Shown here piece by piece: positions 8,373 through 16,688 of a stretch of 64,000 nucleotides of DNA. Numbering within the stretch: the first letter of the stretch is position 1; each line of letters starts with the position of its first letter. The notes below the pieces were generated by a model. The model searched no databases. It saw nothing but the letters and a program-made list of their open reading frames with translations, and was not told where the DNA came from. Location of the stretch: positions 1 through 64,000 of the forward strand of contig AAXZ01000005.1 of NCBI GenBank assembly GCA_000169395.1, given 5' to 3'. The DNA comes from Rhodobacteraceae bacterium HTCC2150. GTDB lineage: Bacteria; Pseudomonadota; Alphaproteobacteria; Rhodobacterales; Rhodobacteraceae. A program made the position numbers and the translations under genes.

Positions 8373-9413
8373 TTATTCATCCAAAAATACAGTAGGGATA
8401 TGGCGAGGTTTTTGATCTAACCAATCGGGGCATGGTAAACCTTTTTCACGCAAAAATTCTGGATTGAACACTTTGGATTGATAACGCGTGCCATAATCAC
8501 AAAGAATGGTCACGATTTTATGGCCCGGACCCAAGTCACGCGCCATACGCACAGCGCCCGCGATATTGATCGCGGATGATCCGCCTAAAACAAGACCCTC
8601 GTCGTGCAACAGATCAAAAATGTAAGGCAAAGCCTCGGCATCTGGAATTTGATACGCGTGATCAACAGTTAACCCTTCAAGATTGGCTGTAATACGCCCC
8701 TGCCCGATGCCCTCGGTGATAGAACCACCTTGGCTGGCCAATTCGCCAGTGGAATAATACGAATAAAGCGCGGCGCCCTCGGGATCAGCAATGCCGATTT
8801 TTACGTGTTTTGATTTTGATCGCAAACCATCGGCAACCCCTGCCAATGTGCCACCTGATCCAACAGAACAAATGAAACCATCAACCAATCCGTTCGTCTG
8901 TTCCCAGATTTCCGGTGCCGTTGTTTCGATGTGTGATTGTTTGTTCGCAACGTTATCAAACTGATTTGCCCAAATCGCACCATTTGGTTCGGTCTGTGCA
9001 AGTTTCTCGGCCAAACGACGTGAATAGTGCACAAAATTGTTCGGATTTCTATAGGGTGCCGCTGGAACTTGAACCAACTCAGCGCCTGCAAGACGGATCA
9101 TATCCTTCTTTTCTTGGCTTTGGGTTTCAGGAATAACGATGACCGTTTTAAATCCCATCGAGGCGCCAACCAACGCCAAACCGATGCCTGTATTGCCTGC
9201 GGTTCCTTCGACAATGGTTCCACCTGGGCGCAAAGCCCCGCGCGCAACAGCGTCTTTGATGATGAATAATGCAGCACGATCTTTGACCGATTGACCAGGG
9301 TTCATAAATTCCGCTTTGCCCAGAATTTCACATCCTGTTTCATCGCTTACTTTGTTCAAATGGATCAAGGGTGTGTGGCCGATGGCATCAGCTAGGTCTG
9401 CGTAAATATTCAT
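8373..9413 (-). CDS. cysK: Cysteine synthase A
   Basis: PLP enzyme of 346 aa making L-cysteine from O-acetylserine and sulfide. The PLP lysine is K44 in NPGQSVKDR, and the substrate loop reads GTAGNTG (70-76) instead of the usual TSGNTG, a variant seen in this clade. The glycine-rich phosphate loop GSGGTLAGV is present. GGAGAATT lies upstream of the ATG. Its neighbour is trgA: in Rhodobacter sphaeroides the tellurite-resistance locus is trgAB next to cysK, so this is the same conserved neighbourhood. Confidence 0.9.
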   Translation of the reverse strand: MNIYADLADAIGHTPLIHLNKVSDETGCEILGKAEFMNPGQSVKDRAALFIIKDAVARGALRPGGTIVEGTAGNTGIGLALVGASMGFKTVIVIPETQSQEKKDMIRLAGAELVQVPAAPYRNPNNFVHYSRRLAEKLAQTEPNGAIWANQFDNVANKQSHIETTAPEIWEQTNGLVDGFICSVGSGGTLAGVADGLRSKSKHVKIGIADPEGAALYSYYSTGELASQGGSITEGIGQGRITANLEGLTVDHAYQIPDAEALPYIFDLLHDEGLVLGGSSAINIAGAVRMARDLGPGHKIVTILCDYGTRYQSKVFNPEFLREKGLPCPDWLDQKPRHIPTVFLDE

Positions 9414-9521
9414 CTAGGAATTCTCCAAAAAGTGGGCTGATTTTGTTGATACCTGCGCGTCATCCAGACCTCAAGCACTGTTGAAGTCACAATATTCTTA
9501 TCCTTGGAATTTATGATTCAT

Positions 9522-9968
9522 TTAATCCCAAATTTTCTTGGCAACCTCTGCAAGCAAACCGGCTAGAACAGCACCAATAATCATGTAAAAAATAGTTTCA
9601 GAGGTAAAAATTGTTTTCCAATACAAAATGAATTGATCCACCACATAAAAGAACGCGGCCTCAACGTCTGTAAACCGGAACGTTTTGGTGCGCAAAAACA
9701 TATTGGTGACCGAAAAAACAAACAAACCCCAGAAGGTCGCCGCAAAGGTCGCTAAAACTCCGGCACCTATTGAGCTTGGAAAACCGTGCCCAACACGCTT
9801 GCCAAGCACGACCCAGCCACCCCATAGGCCCATTATTGCAGCACCAACGTTAAATTCAAAAAACACCATTCCTGGTCGATAGGCATCAATAAAGACGATC
9901 GATGCGAAATAGAAAATGGCCGCAAGGATCGCGCCGCCGAAAATTCTAGATGCTGTGGGCATGGCCAT
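9522..9968 (-). CDS. trgA: TrgA family membrane protein
   Basis: Integral membrane protein of 148 aa with four hydrophobic segments, matching TrgA of the R. sphaeroides tellurite-resistance locus; its biochemical role is unknown. I place the start at the ATG at 9968 (MAMPTASRIFGG), which has GAAAAGAAAG upstream. A longer reading to 10022 has no ribosome-binding site. It lies between the photolyase gene and cysK, all on the minus strand. A trgB gene is not visible beside it, so the locus is an incomplete version of the R. sphaeroides arrangement. Confidence 0.8.
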   Translation of the reverse strand: MAMPTASRIFGGAILAAIFYFASIVFIDAYRPGMVFFEFNVGAAIMGLWGGWVVLGKRVGHGFPSSIGAGVLATFAATFWGLFVFSVTNMFLRTKTFRFTDVEAAFFYVVDQFILYWKTIFTSETIFYMIIGAVLAGLLAEVAKKIWD

Positions 9969-10028
9969 AACTTTCTTTTCATTCAAGGATTGCGCGTAGT
10001 TTGACGGGCCAAACATCGTCACGCAAGC

Positions 10029-11459
10029 TTAACCTGATTTTTTAAGCGATGAATAAGCGGTTAATGCCCGTGCGCGCCCATCTGCAAGCGAAATCAGCGG
10101 CTTTGGCCTGTGATTTAGATCGATATTCCAACTTTTGGGCGCTGCTTTCGCAAATTGACGTGCACCATCTTGAACAGGGTTTAACCAAAAATCACGGTAT
10201 TTGCGTTCTTTATCGAATTTTTCCGCCTGCCCGTCAGGATTAAACACCCGAAAATAAGGGGAAGCATCCGGCCCCGTGCCCGCAACCCACTGCCATCCCA
10301 TGGCATTAGCCGCCAAATCCATATCGACAAGCGTATCACCAAACCATTCTTGTCCGACCCGCCAATCCACCATCAAATGTTTGGTCAGGTAAGATGCGGC
10401 AATCATGCGTGCGCGATTGTGCATGCGCCCTGTTACGTAAAGTTCGCGCATGGCGGCATCGACCAGTTCAATACCTGTTTGCCCACGCTGCCACGCAAGA
10501 ACCTCTGGCCCTTTTGTTATCCAAGGGAAAGTGTCCCAGCCCGCCTTCCAATTTGCGTCCAATATGTGGGGCGTGTGATAGGTCAAATGCCATGCAAAAT
10601 CACGCCATGCCAATTGCCGAATAAACGGCACAACATTGACGTCATCAATATGCGCCACCTTCTGCGCAAGATGCCAGATTAACCGAGGCGATATTTCCCC
10701 GTAAGCCAGATTTTCAGACAATTTAGACGTGGCATCAATCGCAGGGAAATCCCGTTTGTCGTTATACTCATTACAGTTATCTGACAGAAATTTCTCGCAT
10801 CGATCAACGGCCGCTTTTTCACCCACACAAATATGATCACCGACCACATCAAGTCCACGCATCATGCCCTGACCCAATTGCCAGTCTTTGATATCCTCGC
10901 CTTTTGGCCAATCTGTTGGTGAAACCAAATTACTGACAGTCGACGCAGGCGGGGCGATAATCATTTGATGGAGGTTGCGCCAAAATGGGGTGAATACTTT
11001 GTAAAAACCACCTGTTTTTGTGGCAATTTCCCATGGTTCAATCAACAACGCACCGGAAAAACTTTGCGCGACGATCCCCTCTTCACCTAAGGCCATCTTG
11101 ATCGCTGTATCTCGATTTATGGATGATGGATCATAAGACCTTTCCCATAGCACGGCACAAGCTTGGGTCTCGTGGATCAAATCAAGCAATACAGATTGCA
11201 CATCGCCCCGCCGCAACAACAGTTTTGAACCGATTTTTTCCAATTGTTCACTAAAGGCCGCCAAACCCAAACCAAAACGCCATTTTGGCGCAGCCCCCAG
11301 CGCAAAGAATGCATCATCAGCGATGAATACTGGAATAACAGGCCGCCCCGATTGTTGGGCTGCCAACAATGGCTGGTGATCGGACAGCCGAAGATTACGC
11401 CCCAAACGCACAATTATTGGGCGGTGATCATCCTGTGATTTTTCAGGGATAGAATTCAC
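10029..11459 (-). CDS. phrB: Deoxyribodipyrimidine photolyase
   Basis: Blue-light repair enzyme of 476 aa that splits cyclobutane pyrimidine dimers. The N-terminal photolyase alpha/beta domain (about 14-150) begins VRLGRNLRLSDHQPL, and the C-terminal FAD domain (about 225-470) carries GRMHNRARM and AANAMGWQWVAGTG, the conserved flavin and DNA-contact blocks. The start is GTG at 11459, 4 nt after the TAG of the upstream aminotransferase gene, so the two are likely cotranscribed. The sequence is most like class I CPD photolyases. Confidence 0.92.
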   Translation of the reverse strand: MNSIPEKSQDDHRPIIVRLGRNLRLSDHQPLLAAQQSGRPVIPVFIADDAFFALGAAPKWRFGLGLAAFSEQLEKIGSKLLLRRGDVQSVLLDLIHETQACAVLWERSYDPSSINRDTAIKMALGEEGIVAQSFSGALLIEPWEIATKTGGFYKVFTPFWRNLHQMIIAPPASTVSNLVSPTDWPKGEDIKDWQLGQGMMRGLDVVGDHICVGEKAAVDRCEKFLSDNCNEYNDKRDFPAIDATSKLSENLAYGEISPRLIWHLAQKVAHIDDVNVVPFIRQLAWRDFAWHLTYHTPHILDANWKAGWDTFPWITKGPEVLAWQRGQTGIELVDAAMRELYVTGRMHNRARMIAASYLTKHLMVDWRVGQEWFGDTLVDMDLAANAMGWQWVAGTGPDASPYFRVFNPDGQAEKFDKERKYRDFWLNPVQDGARQFAKAAPKSWNIDLNHRPKPLISLADGRARALTAYSSLKKSG

Positions 11460-11462
11460 GGG

Positions 11463-12683
11463 CTACAGCTCTTGATCTAACGCATCTATCAACTGCTGAA
11501 TTTCAGCGGGCGACGTATAATGCACAAAACTTACGCGCAATGCACCCAATTCAGGATCAACCCCATTCGCCATCAGCGCACGACCCGCATAAAAATCGCC
11601 ACCACCAGACATGATACCGTGTTTCGCAAGCTTGGCTTCAAATGGTTGTGCCGCACGACCCAGATCAAGCGCTAAAGTCGGTGCACGAGAGGCTGCATTC
11701 GTTGGCCCCAACAGGCGGACAGAATTTTTCGCCGCAAGGAAATCCAACAAAGGTTGCATTAATTCAGTTTCTTGCCCGCGCATTAAATTATGAACAGCGG
11801 CAGCACGTGACGGTAAATCGGCAGCCTCATTAAAGTGGTGATCATAAAGCGCGTTGGCATAGTCTACCATGCCCGCACTTGCGGCCACTTGCGCGTGATC
11901 CGGCCCAGCTGGCGTAAAACGCTTATACAAACTGTCGGCGTTAAAGTGATGACCCTGGTTGGGCAATCGCATACCTAGATCGCGACGGATCGCCATAATA
12001 CCTTGATGCGGGCCATAGGTTTTATAGGCGGAAAACAGATAAATATCGGCGCCAAGCTCACTTACATTTGCAATACCGTGGGGCGCATAACTGACGCCAT
12101 CAACACAGCAAACCGCGCCTGCGTCATGAACCACCTGCGTAATGGCCGCGACATCGTTCACCTCGCCGATGACGTTCGAGCAATGTGGAAAACAGACCAG
12201 TTTCACTTTGTCATCCAGCAATTCGGCCAAATCGGCAGGGTCCAAATGCCCCTCTTCATTCATTTGCCATTCGCGAACGATCATGCCCCGCTCAGCCAGC
12301 CGCCTCCACGGGCCAGAATTTGCTTCGTGATCCTGATTGGTGACAATAACAACATCACCGGGTGACATCATCTGGGCAAAGGCTTGCGACAAAACATAAG
12401 TGTTCTGCGTTGTGGATGGTCCAAAAGACAACTCATCTGTCTCAACGCCCATCATGGCGGCCAACCCAGCGCGCGCCTCATCCATTTCTTGCCCACCAAG
12501 GGTGCTGGCTGGATAGGCCGAGTAAGGCTGAACCTTACGTTCACGGTAAAACCGGGTCAGGCGATCATACACATGTCGACAAGTATAAGAGCCACCAGCA
12601 TTTTCAAAAAACGCTTGGCCGTTAAGGGATGGTTCAGCAAAAGCTGGGAACTGCGCGCGGGTAAATTCAAGATCAAGTTTCAT
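11463..12683 (-). CDS. Cysteine desulfurase-like class V aminotransferase (VC1184 type)
   Basis: Fold-type I PLP enzyme of 406 aa in the cysteine-desulfurase-like group. The Schiff-base lysine is K221 in LFSAYKTYGPHQG and the pyridine-nitrogen aspartate is D195 in CCVDGVSYAPH. The FGPSTTQNTYVLSQ phosphate motif is near residue 90. A mobile catalytic-Cys loop like IscS is not evident, so sulfur transfer is uncertain. I use the ATG at 12683 (MKLDLEFTRAQFPAF); the open frame continues 12 codons to a TTG with poor support. It heads a run with the photolyase gene. Confidence 0.85.
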   Translation of the reverse strand: MKLDLEFTRAQFPAFAEPSLNGQAFFENAGGSYTCRHVYDRLTRFYRERKVQPYSAYPASTLGGQEMDEARAGLAAMMGVETDELSFGPSTTQNTYVLSQAFAQMMSPGDVVIVTNQDHEANSGPWRRLAERGMIVREWQMNEEGHLDPADLAELLDDKVKLVCFPHCSNVIGEVNDVAAITQVVHDAGAVCCVDGVSYAPHGIANVSELGADIYLFSAYKTYGPHQGIMAIRRDLGMRLPNQGHHFNADSLYKRFTPAGPDHAQVAASAGMVDYANALYDHHFNEAADLPSRAAAVHNLMRGQETELMQPLLDFLAAKNSVRLLGPTNAASRAPTLALDLGRAAQPFEAKLAKHGIMSGGGDFYAGRALMANGVDPELGALRVSFVHYTSPAEIQQLIDALDQEL

Positions 12684-12811
12684 AGGGATATTGGTGGCGT
12701 TGGATTGGCGGGAGGTCAAGTGGGTATTAGAGGATAGTTCCTCAACGGCATTATTACTTTTTTTCCTAGAAATCTCAGACCACGACAGTCACATTAAAAT
12801 ACAACAACCCT

Positions 12812-13036
12812 GTGGCACGCTACCTGCCCTCCACTACGCTTAACCGTAAAAACGCGTCCTTTGCGGGCCATGATGCAAATGCTGAAAATTGGGTGATACT
12901 TGTGTCGATTATCGAAATTTGTATACTCAATAAAATCGAACCACAGGTTTATTTGACGGGCGTGTTTACTGCTATTGCACACGGCCACAGACAAAAAGAC
13001 ATTGAGGACCTGTTTCCTTGCAGCTTTGGAAAGTGA
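12812..13036 (+). pseudogene. IS66-family transposase C-terminal fragment
   Basis: A 74-codon open frame reading ARYLPSTTLNRKNASFAGHD, then a VSIIEICILNKIEPQVYLT segment and HRQKDIEDLFP. This is the conserved C-terminal tail of IS66 TnpC (RKN-FAG, SLIETCKLN, IDELLPW equivalents). The DDE core is absent, so only the end of a transposase remains. It marks an old insertion between the aminotransferase and allE genes. Confidence 0.8.
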
Positions 13037-13101
13037 AGTAACTCTTACGAACAACCAACTGGAACAATTTGCAAACTTATCATGAAGAAAAAACGATTTA
13101 G

Positions 13102-13437
13102 AAGTTCGACAATTTTACTGTTAAAAATATTGCTTTCACCGGCAGCTCTCTTGGTATTTTTAGCCATATTGGTCTTCAAGAAAAACCATTGGAAATGCGC
13201 AGTGGGAATAATTTGGTCAATAACGGTTTCGCGTTTTTCGAGCCTTTTTCCCTTATTTTGCCGTTCATCGAAAATGGTGATGTCGACTTGTCGACTTTGT
13301 TTGGATCGCTCTTGTTAATTGTATGGATAGTCAACTTTCTATTTATACTTATGTGTTTCATTATCACTTTGGGCGGTGCTTTTTCCGGAAATATGGCTGA
13401 AATAAATCAAATAATTCGAAAATATCAAGATAGTTGA
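13102..13437 (+). CDS. Hypothetical small membrane protein, start unclear
   Basis: Open frame of about 111 codons ending TGA at 13437. It reads ...SSLGIFSHIGLQEKPLEMRS, then FAFFEPFSLILPFIENGDVD and a strongly hydrophobic segment around LLLIVWIVNFLFILMCFIIT. No ATG, GTG or TTG is near the frame's 5' end; the first ATG is at 13189, which would give 82 aa. A different frame starting at the ATG at 13082 also encodes a hydrophobic N-terminus, so a frameshifted single gene is possible. I do not recognise a family. A 10-bp inverted repeat follows 8 nt after the stop. Confidence 0.4.
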   Translation, partial: KFDNFTVKNIAFTGSSLGIFSHIGLQEKPLEMRSGNNLVNNGFAFFEPFSLILPFIENGDVDLSTLFGSLLLIVWIVNFLFILMCFIITLGGAFSGNMAEINQIIRKYQDS

Positions 13438-13445
13438 GATGAAAA

Positions 13446-13480
13446 GTAAGCGTTGTGTCGGGCGCTCAAGCAACGCTTAC
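13446..13480. repeat. Inverted repeat (10-bp arms) after small ORF
   Basis: GTAAGCGTTG at 13446-13455 pairs perfectly with CAACGCTTAC at 13471-13480 across a 15-nt loop. There is no T-run on either side, so it is not a standard intrinsic terminator. Confidence 0.7.
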
Positions 13481-13543
13481 GTTATAGCAATGCCCGTATT
13501 AAAAGTTCTGGCAATAATTGGATCATGATGGAATAAAACGCAT

Positions 13544-13738
13544 ATGAAGCTTGAATTTTTCGTAAGGCTATTCTTTGGTTTAATTTATCCCATCCTAACG
13601 GTGTGGTCATTTGACGGTGAAAATGACCTACTTGACTTTTTTTCAGCAAGTGTGCTCGGTTTGGTGTTCTTTTTTAGCAATCGGCTGGAACCATTTCTTT
13701 CTGCACTCTGGGCCCAAATCAGAGATCGTAAAGAATGA
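13544..13738 (+). CDS. Hypothetical small membrane protein
   Basis: A 64-aa ORF beginning MKLEFFVRLFFGLIYPILTV, with a second hydrophobic stretch (FFSASVLGLVFFFSNRLEPF) and a charged tail ending RDRKE. Two membrane spans are likely. I recognise no family. A weak GGAAT lies upstream of the ATG. A perfect 23-bp inverted repeat begins 4 nt after the stop codon, echoing the ORF-then-hairpin layout just upstream. Confidence 0.4.
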   Translation: MKLEFFVRLFFGLIYPILTVWSFDGENDLLDFFSASVLGLVFFFSNRLEPFLSALWAQIRDRKE

Positions 13739-13741
13739 CTT

Positions 13742-13801
13742 CATTTGTTCCATTGTAAGCGGTGTTTCAAAGCCCATGCACCGCTTACAATGGAACAAAT
13801 G
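13742..13801. repeat. Perfect 23-bp inverted repeat with 14-nt spacer
   Basis: Arms at 13742-13764 and 13779-13801 are exact reverse complements (left arm starts CATTTGTTCC and ends AAGCGGTG). The spacer is TTTCAAAGCCCATG. No U-tract follows on either strand. It shares the word GTAAGCG with the hairpin at 13446-13480. Confidence 0.9.
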
Positions 13802-13906
13802 CGCACTGTCAAAAAAATGCAGAAAGAGTTATCTCGTCCCAATGGGTGGTTAGACCGTTCGCAATGTCACATACTCAAATCAAATAACGTAAAGAGAACT
13901 TCCTAA

Positions 13907-14728
13907 ATGACCGCAAAATATTACGCCCCTAAAGGCGGCCATCCTGGCCAAGATCAGCTTTTGACGGATCGGGCCGTCTTCACGGACGCTTACGCCGTTA
14001 TTCCAAAGGGCACGATGCGCGACATCGTCACCAGTTTTTTGCCGTTTTGGGACAATACGCGGCTTTGGGTAATTGCGCGCCCACTTAGTGGATTTGCTGA
14101 AACGTTTTCTCAATACATCATGGAAGTTTCGCCAGGCGGCGGTTCGGAAAATCCTGAAACCGACAATAACGCCGAGGGGGTTCTTTTTATCGTCGAAGGC
14201 CAAGCAACGCTTACAATTGATGGCAACGCGCATATTTTAACCGAAGGTGGTTACGCATTTATCCCACCTGCCTCTGATTGGACGCTTCATAACAAAACCG
14301 ACGACATGTTGCGTTTTCATTGGATACGCAAAGCTTATGAGGCAGTCCCTGGATTGCCCCACCCAGAGGTTATAATCACAAACGAACAAGATATTGCCCC
14401 AACCGTTATGCCTGGCACAGAGGGCAAATGGGCGACAACGCGTTTTGTTGATCCAACCGATCTGCGTCACGACATGCATGTCACTGTGGTTACGTTTGAA
14501 CCGGGTGCAGTGATCCCGTTTCTTGAAACGCACGTTATGGAACATGGGCTTTATGTATTAGAAGGCAAAGCCGCCTATCGCCTTAACCAAGACTGGGTAG
14601 AGGTAGAGGCAGGTGATTACATGTGGCTGCGCGCGTTTTGCCCACAGGCCTGTTACGCAGGTGGACCAGGCAAGTTCCGCTATCTTTTGTACAAAGACGT
14701 AAACCGGCACATGTCCCTCAAGCTATAA
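13907..14728 (+). CDS. allE: (S)-ureidoglycine aminohydrolase
   Basis: Bicupin of 273 aa that releases ammonia from (S)-ureidoglycine to give (S)-ureidoglycolate in allantoin breakdown. The N-terminal cupin (about 60-140) includes FIVEGQATLTIDGNAHIL and the C-terminal cupin (about 180-265) holds the Mn site region ETHVMEHGLYVLEG. Length and both cupin blocks fit AllE/UGlyAH. The start ATG follows AGAGAA. It is on the plus strand, convergent with the NCS2 permease across a shared terminator, and belongs with allA and puuE in the same pathway. Confidence 0.9.
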   Translation: MTAKYYAPKGGHPGQDQLLTDRAVFTDAYAVIPKGTMRDIVTSFLPFWDNTRLWVIARPLSGFAETFSQYIMEVSPGGGSENPETDNNAEGVLFIVEGQATLTIDGNAHILTEGGYAFIPPASDWTLHNKTDDMLRFHWIRKAYEAVPGLPHPEVIITNEQDIAPTVMPGTEGKWATTRFVDPTDLRHDMHVTVVTFEPGAVIPFLETHVMEHGLYVLEGKAAYRLNQDWVEVEAGDYMWLRAFCPQACYAGGPGKFRYLLYKDVNRHMSLKL

Positions 14729-14796
14729 AGCTGTGACGCGCGACGTAAGCGGCTTAGGGCGATTGCAGCTTCCGCAATTTATAAAAACACCAACGA

Positions 14797-14826
14797 AAAA
14801 GGGCGCCTCAAACGAGACGCCCTTTT
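14797..14826. terminator. Bidirectional terminator between allE and the NCS2 permease
   Basis: A 13-bp stem (AAAAGGGCGCCTC with GAGACGCCCTTTT, one G-U) around loop AAAC, followed by GCTTTTTATT on the plus strand. The A-rich flank serves the minus direction. Confidence 0.85.
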
Positions 14827-14845
14827 GCTTTTTATTGTGTTCAAC

Positions 14846-16159
14846 TTAGTCGGCGTCTTCAGGCAGGATCAAGTTCAAAACGATCGCCATCAGGGCCGTT
14901 GGGGCCACAGCAGAGGTCGCAAGAATTTTCACTACGCCAGGAAGATACTGAACAGCCGTTGGTACAAGGTTCAAACCCAGACCAAATGCCAAGGAAACCG
15001 CAATGATGACCATGTTGCGACGGTTCATTTTGATTTCCGTCAGCATGTTAAGACCAGCAGAAGCAACCATACCGAACATCACAATCACACCACCGCCGAG
15101 AACCGGCAAAGGCATAGAGGCAATCACAGCACCGATTTTTGGCAACAGGCCACATGCGATCATGATGATACCCGCAATTGTCACAACGTGACGGGACATC
15201 ATGCCTGTCATGCCAACAATACCAACGTTTTGGCTAAACGAAGTGTTTGGCAGGCCGCCGAATACACCAGCAACCGCCGTACCTAGACCATCCGCATATG
15301 TCGCGCCGGCGATTTCCTTGTCGGTTGCGTCACGACCTGCGCCTGCTTTGGTTGTCGCAGATGCATCACCCACAGTTTCAATCGCCGAAACGATAGAAAC
15401 AAGCGTTACAGCAATAACCGCACCAAGGCTGAATTCAAAGCCGTATGGCAGTGGTTTGATCGAAGTGATCCAAGACGCTTTGGAAACGGCGCCAAAGTTG
15501 ACCATGCCCAGCATCCAAGCCAAAGCGTAACCCGCCAGCAAGCCAATTAGGATTGCAGATTGGCTAAGTGTACCTTTGGTAAAAAACTTCAAAACCAAGG
15601 AGACCACGATCACGGTCAAAGCAACAGACCAATGCATGAGCGAGCCAAAGCTCTCAGCTTCCATTTGGAAGGATGCCGCGCCACCGGCGGCATATTTGAT
15701 CGCAACTGGGATCAGATAAAGACCAATCGCCAAGATCACGAGACCCGTCACAAGCGGTGGAAACAACCAGCGCAGGTTTTGGATTACAGAGCCAAGCGCA
15801 AAGTGGATCACGCCGCCAATGATACAAGCGGTCAAAGCAACGCCCAAACCTTGTGTTGCTGCGATACCGGCGAGAACGCCAACAAACGCAAAAGACGTGC
15901 CCTGCATGATAGGCAAACGCGCCCCAATTGGACCCATGCCGACGGTTTGGAACAATGTCGCAACACCCGCAAACAGCATCGCCATTTGGATAAGATAAAC
16001 TTGTTCGCCGCTACCAAACGCAAGGCCGGCTGCGCCCGCCACGATAATAGAAGGTGTCACGTTAGAGGCGAACATCGCCAAAACATGTTGAAGCCCAAGT
16101 GGGATCGCCTGCCCTAGGGGCGGCGTCGCATTTGGATCGCTATAGTTTGAATTCGTCAT
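14846..16159 (-). CDS. NCS2 family purine permease (urate/xanthine type)
   Basis: Nucleobase:cation symporter of 437 aa with about 12-14 membrane helices. NCS2 signatures are QHVLAMFASNVTPSIIV in TM1, the conserved Glu region SIVSAIETVGDASATTKAGAGRD before TM8, and FGGLPNTSFSQNVGIVGMTG after it. Its place beside urate and allantoin catabolic genes makes urate or xanthine the likely substrate. AAGGGA precedes the ATG. It lies 46 nt downstream of allA on the same strand. Confidence 0.9.
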   Translation of the reverse strand: MTNSNYSDPNATPPLGQAIPLGLQHVLAMFASNVTPSIIVAGAAGLAFGSGEQVYLIQMAMLFAGVATLFQTVGMGPIGARLPIMQGTSFAFVGVLAGIAATQGLGVALTACIIGGVIHFALGSVIQNLRWLFPPLVTGLVILAIGLYLIPVAIKYAAGGAASFQMEAESFGSLMHWSVALTVIVVSLVLKFFTKGTLSQSAILIGLLAGYALAWMLGMVNFGAVSKASWITSIKPLPYGFEFSLGAVIAVTLVSIVSAIETVGDASATTKAGAGRDATDKEIAGATYADGLGTAVAGVFGGLPNTSFSQNVGIVGMTGMMSRHVVTIAGIIMIACGLLPKIGAVIASMPLPVLGGGVIVMFGMVASAGLNMLTEIKMNRRNMVIIAVSLAFGLGLNLVPTAVQYLPGVVKILATSAVAPTALMAIVLNLILPEDAD

Positions 16160-16205
16160 TTTTTCAGTCCCTTGTTGATGTGATGTCCGCTGGTCGCGGA
16201 TCTAG

Positions 16206-16688
16206 TTAGTGTTGATAGTCTACTGTATATGGTGTGGAAAAGATATGTTCATCTAGATTTAGAGTATCTCCGATGCGGTCGATGACAACAAACTGCCCCG
16301 AACCGGCCAGCGGCGTCAAAACGCCATGCCATATGCCGCGGTGAAAATTAATCCCCTGCCCCTTTTGCGTGACAAAGGCATGCGGGGTTAGATCGGCATC
16401 GGCAACAATGACCAAAAATGGGTTCTCACACATCGGGAAAAACGCCTGAGACCCATCAGGATGCCGCTCAATCAGCTCAAGCGCATAAGGTAGTTCGCGC
16501 AATTGCGACTTAAACAGATTGATCCCAACGCGCCCGTCGGTGCCCACATCGACTTGTGCACGATCATGAAACCGCCCGCAAAGTCCTGCGTTGATGATCT
16601 TGTCCGGCGCGCCCGCACAATCGATGACATCACCGTAAGGCGCAAACGCCTCTGCCGTAAGCGGCCGTATGGTGATTTTGCGACTCAT
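16206..16688 (-). CDS. allA: Ureidoglycolate lyase
   Basis: Protein of 160 aa, the same length as E. coli AllA. It cleaves (S)-ureidoglycolate to glyoxylate and urea. Family marks: PYGDVIDCAGAPDKIIN near the N-terminus and the cupin-like FHRGIWHGVLTPL segment around residue 115. Its ATG overlaps the stop of the puuE-uraD gene as ATGA, so translation is coupled. The product of the next step, urea, needs a urease that is not in this window. Confidence 0.93.
   Translation of the reverse strand: MSRKITIRPLTAEAFAPYGDVIDCAGAPDKIINAGLCGRFHDRAQVDVGTDGRVGINLFKSQLRELPYALELIERHPDGSQAFFPMCENPFLVIVADADLTPHAFVTQKGQGINFHRGIWHGVLTPLAGSGQFVVIDRIGDTLNLDEHIFSTPYTVDYQH

Noticed and set aside
13446-13801. Possible integron attC sites after the two small ORFs
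   Set aside because: The arms are perfect rather than bulged, no paired RYYYAAC/GTTRRRY cores bound them, and there is no integron integrase nearby.
15560-16117. 185-codon plus-strand frame opposite the NCS2 permease
   Set aside because: Shadow of a well-supported transporter gene; no motif or ribosome-binding site.
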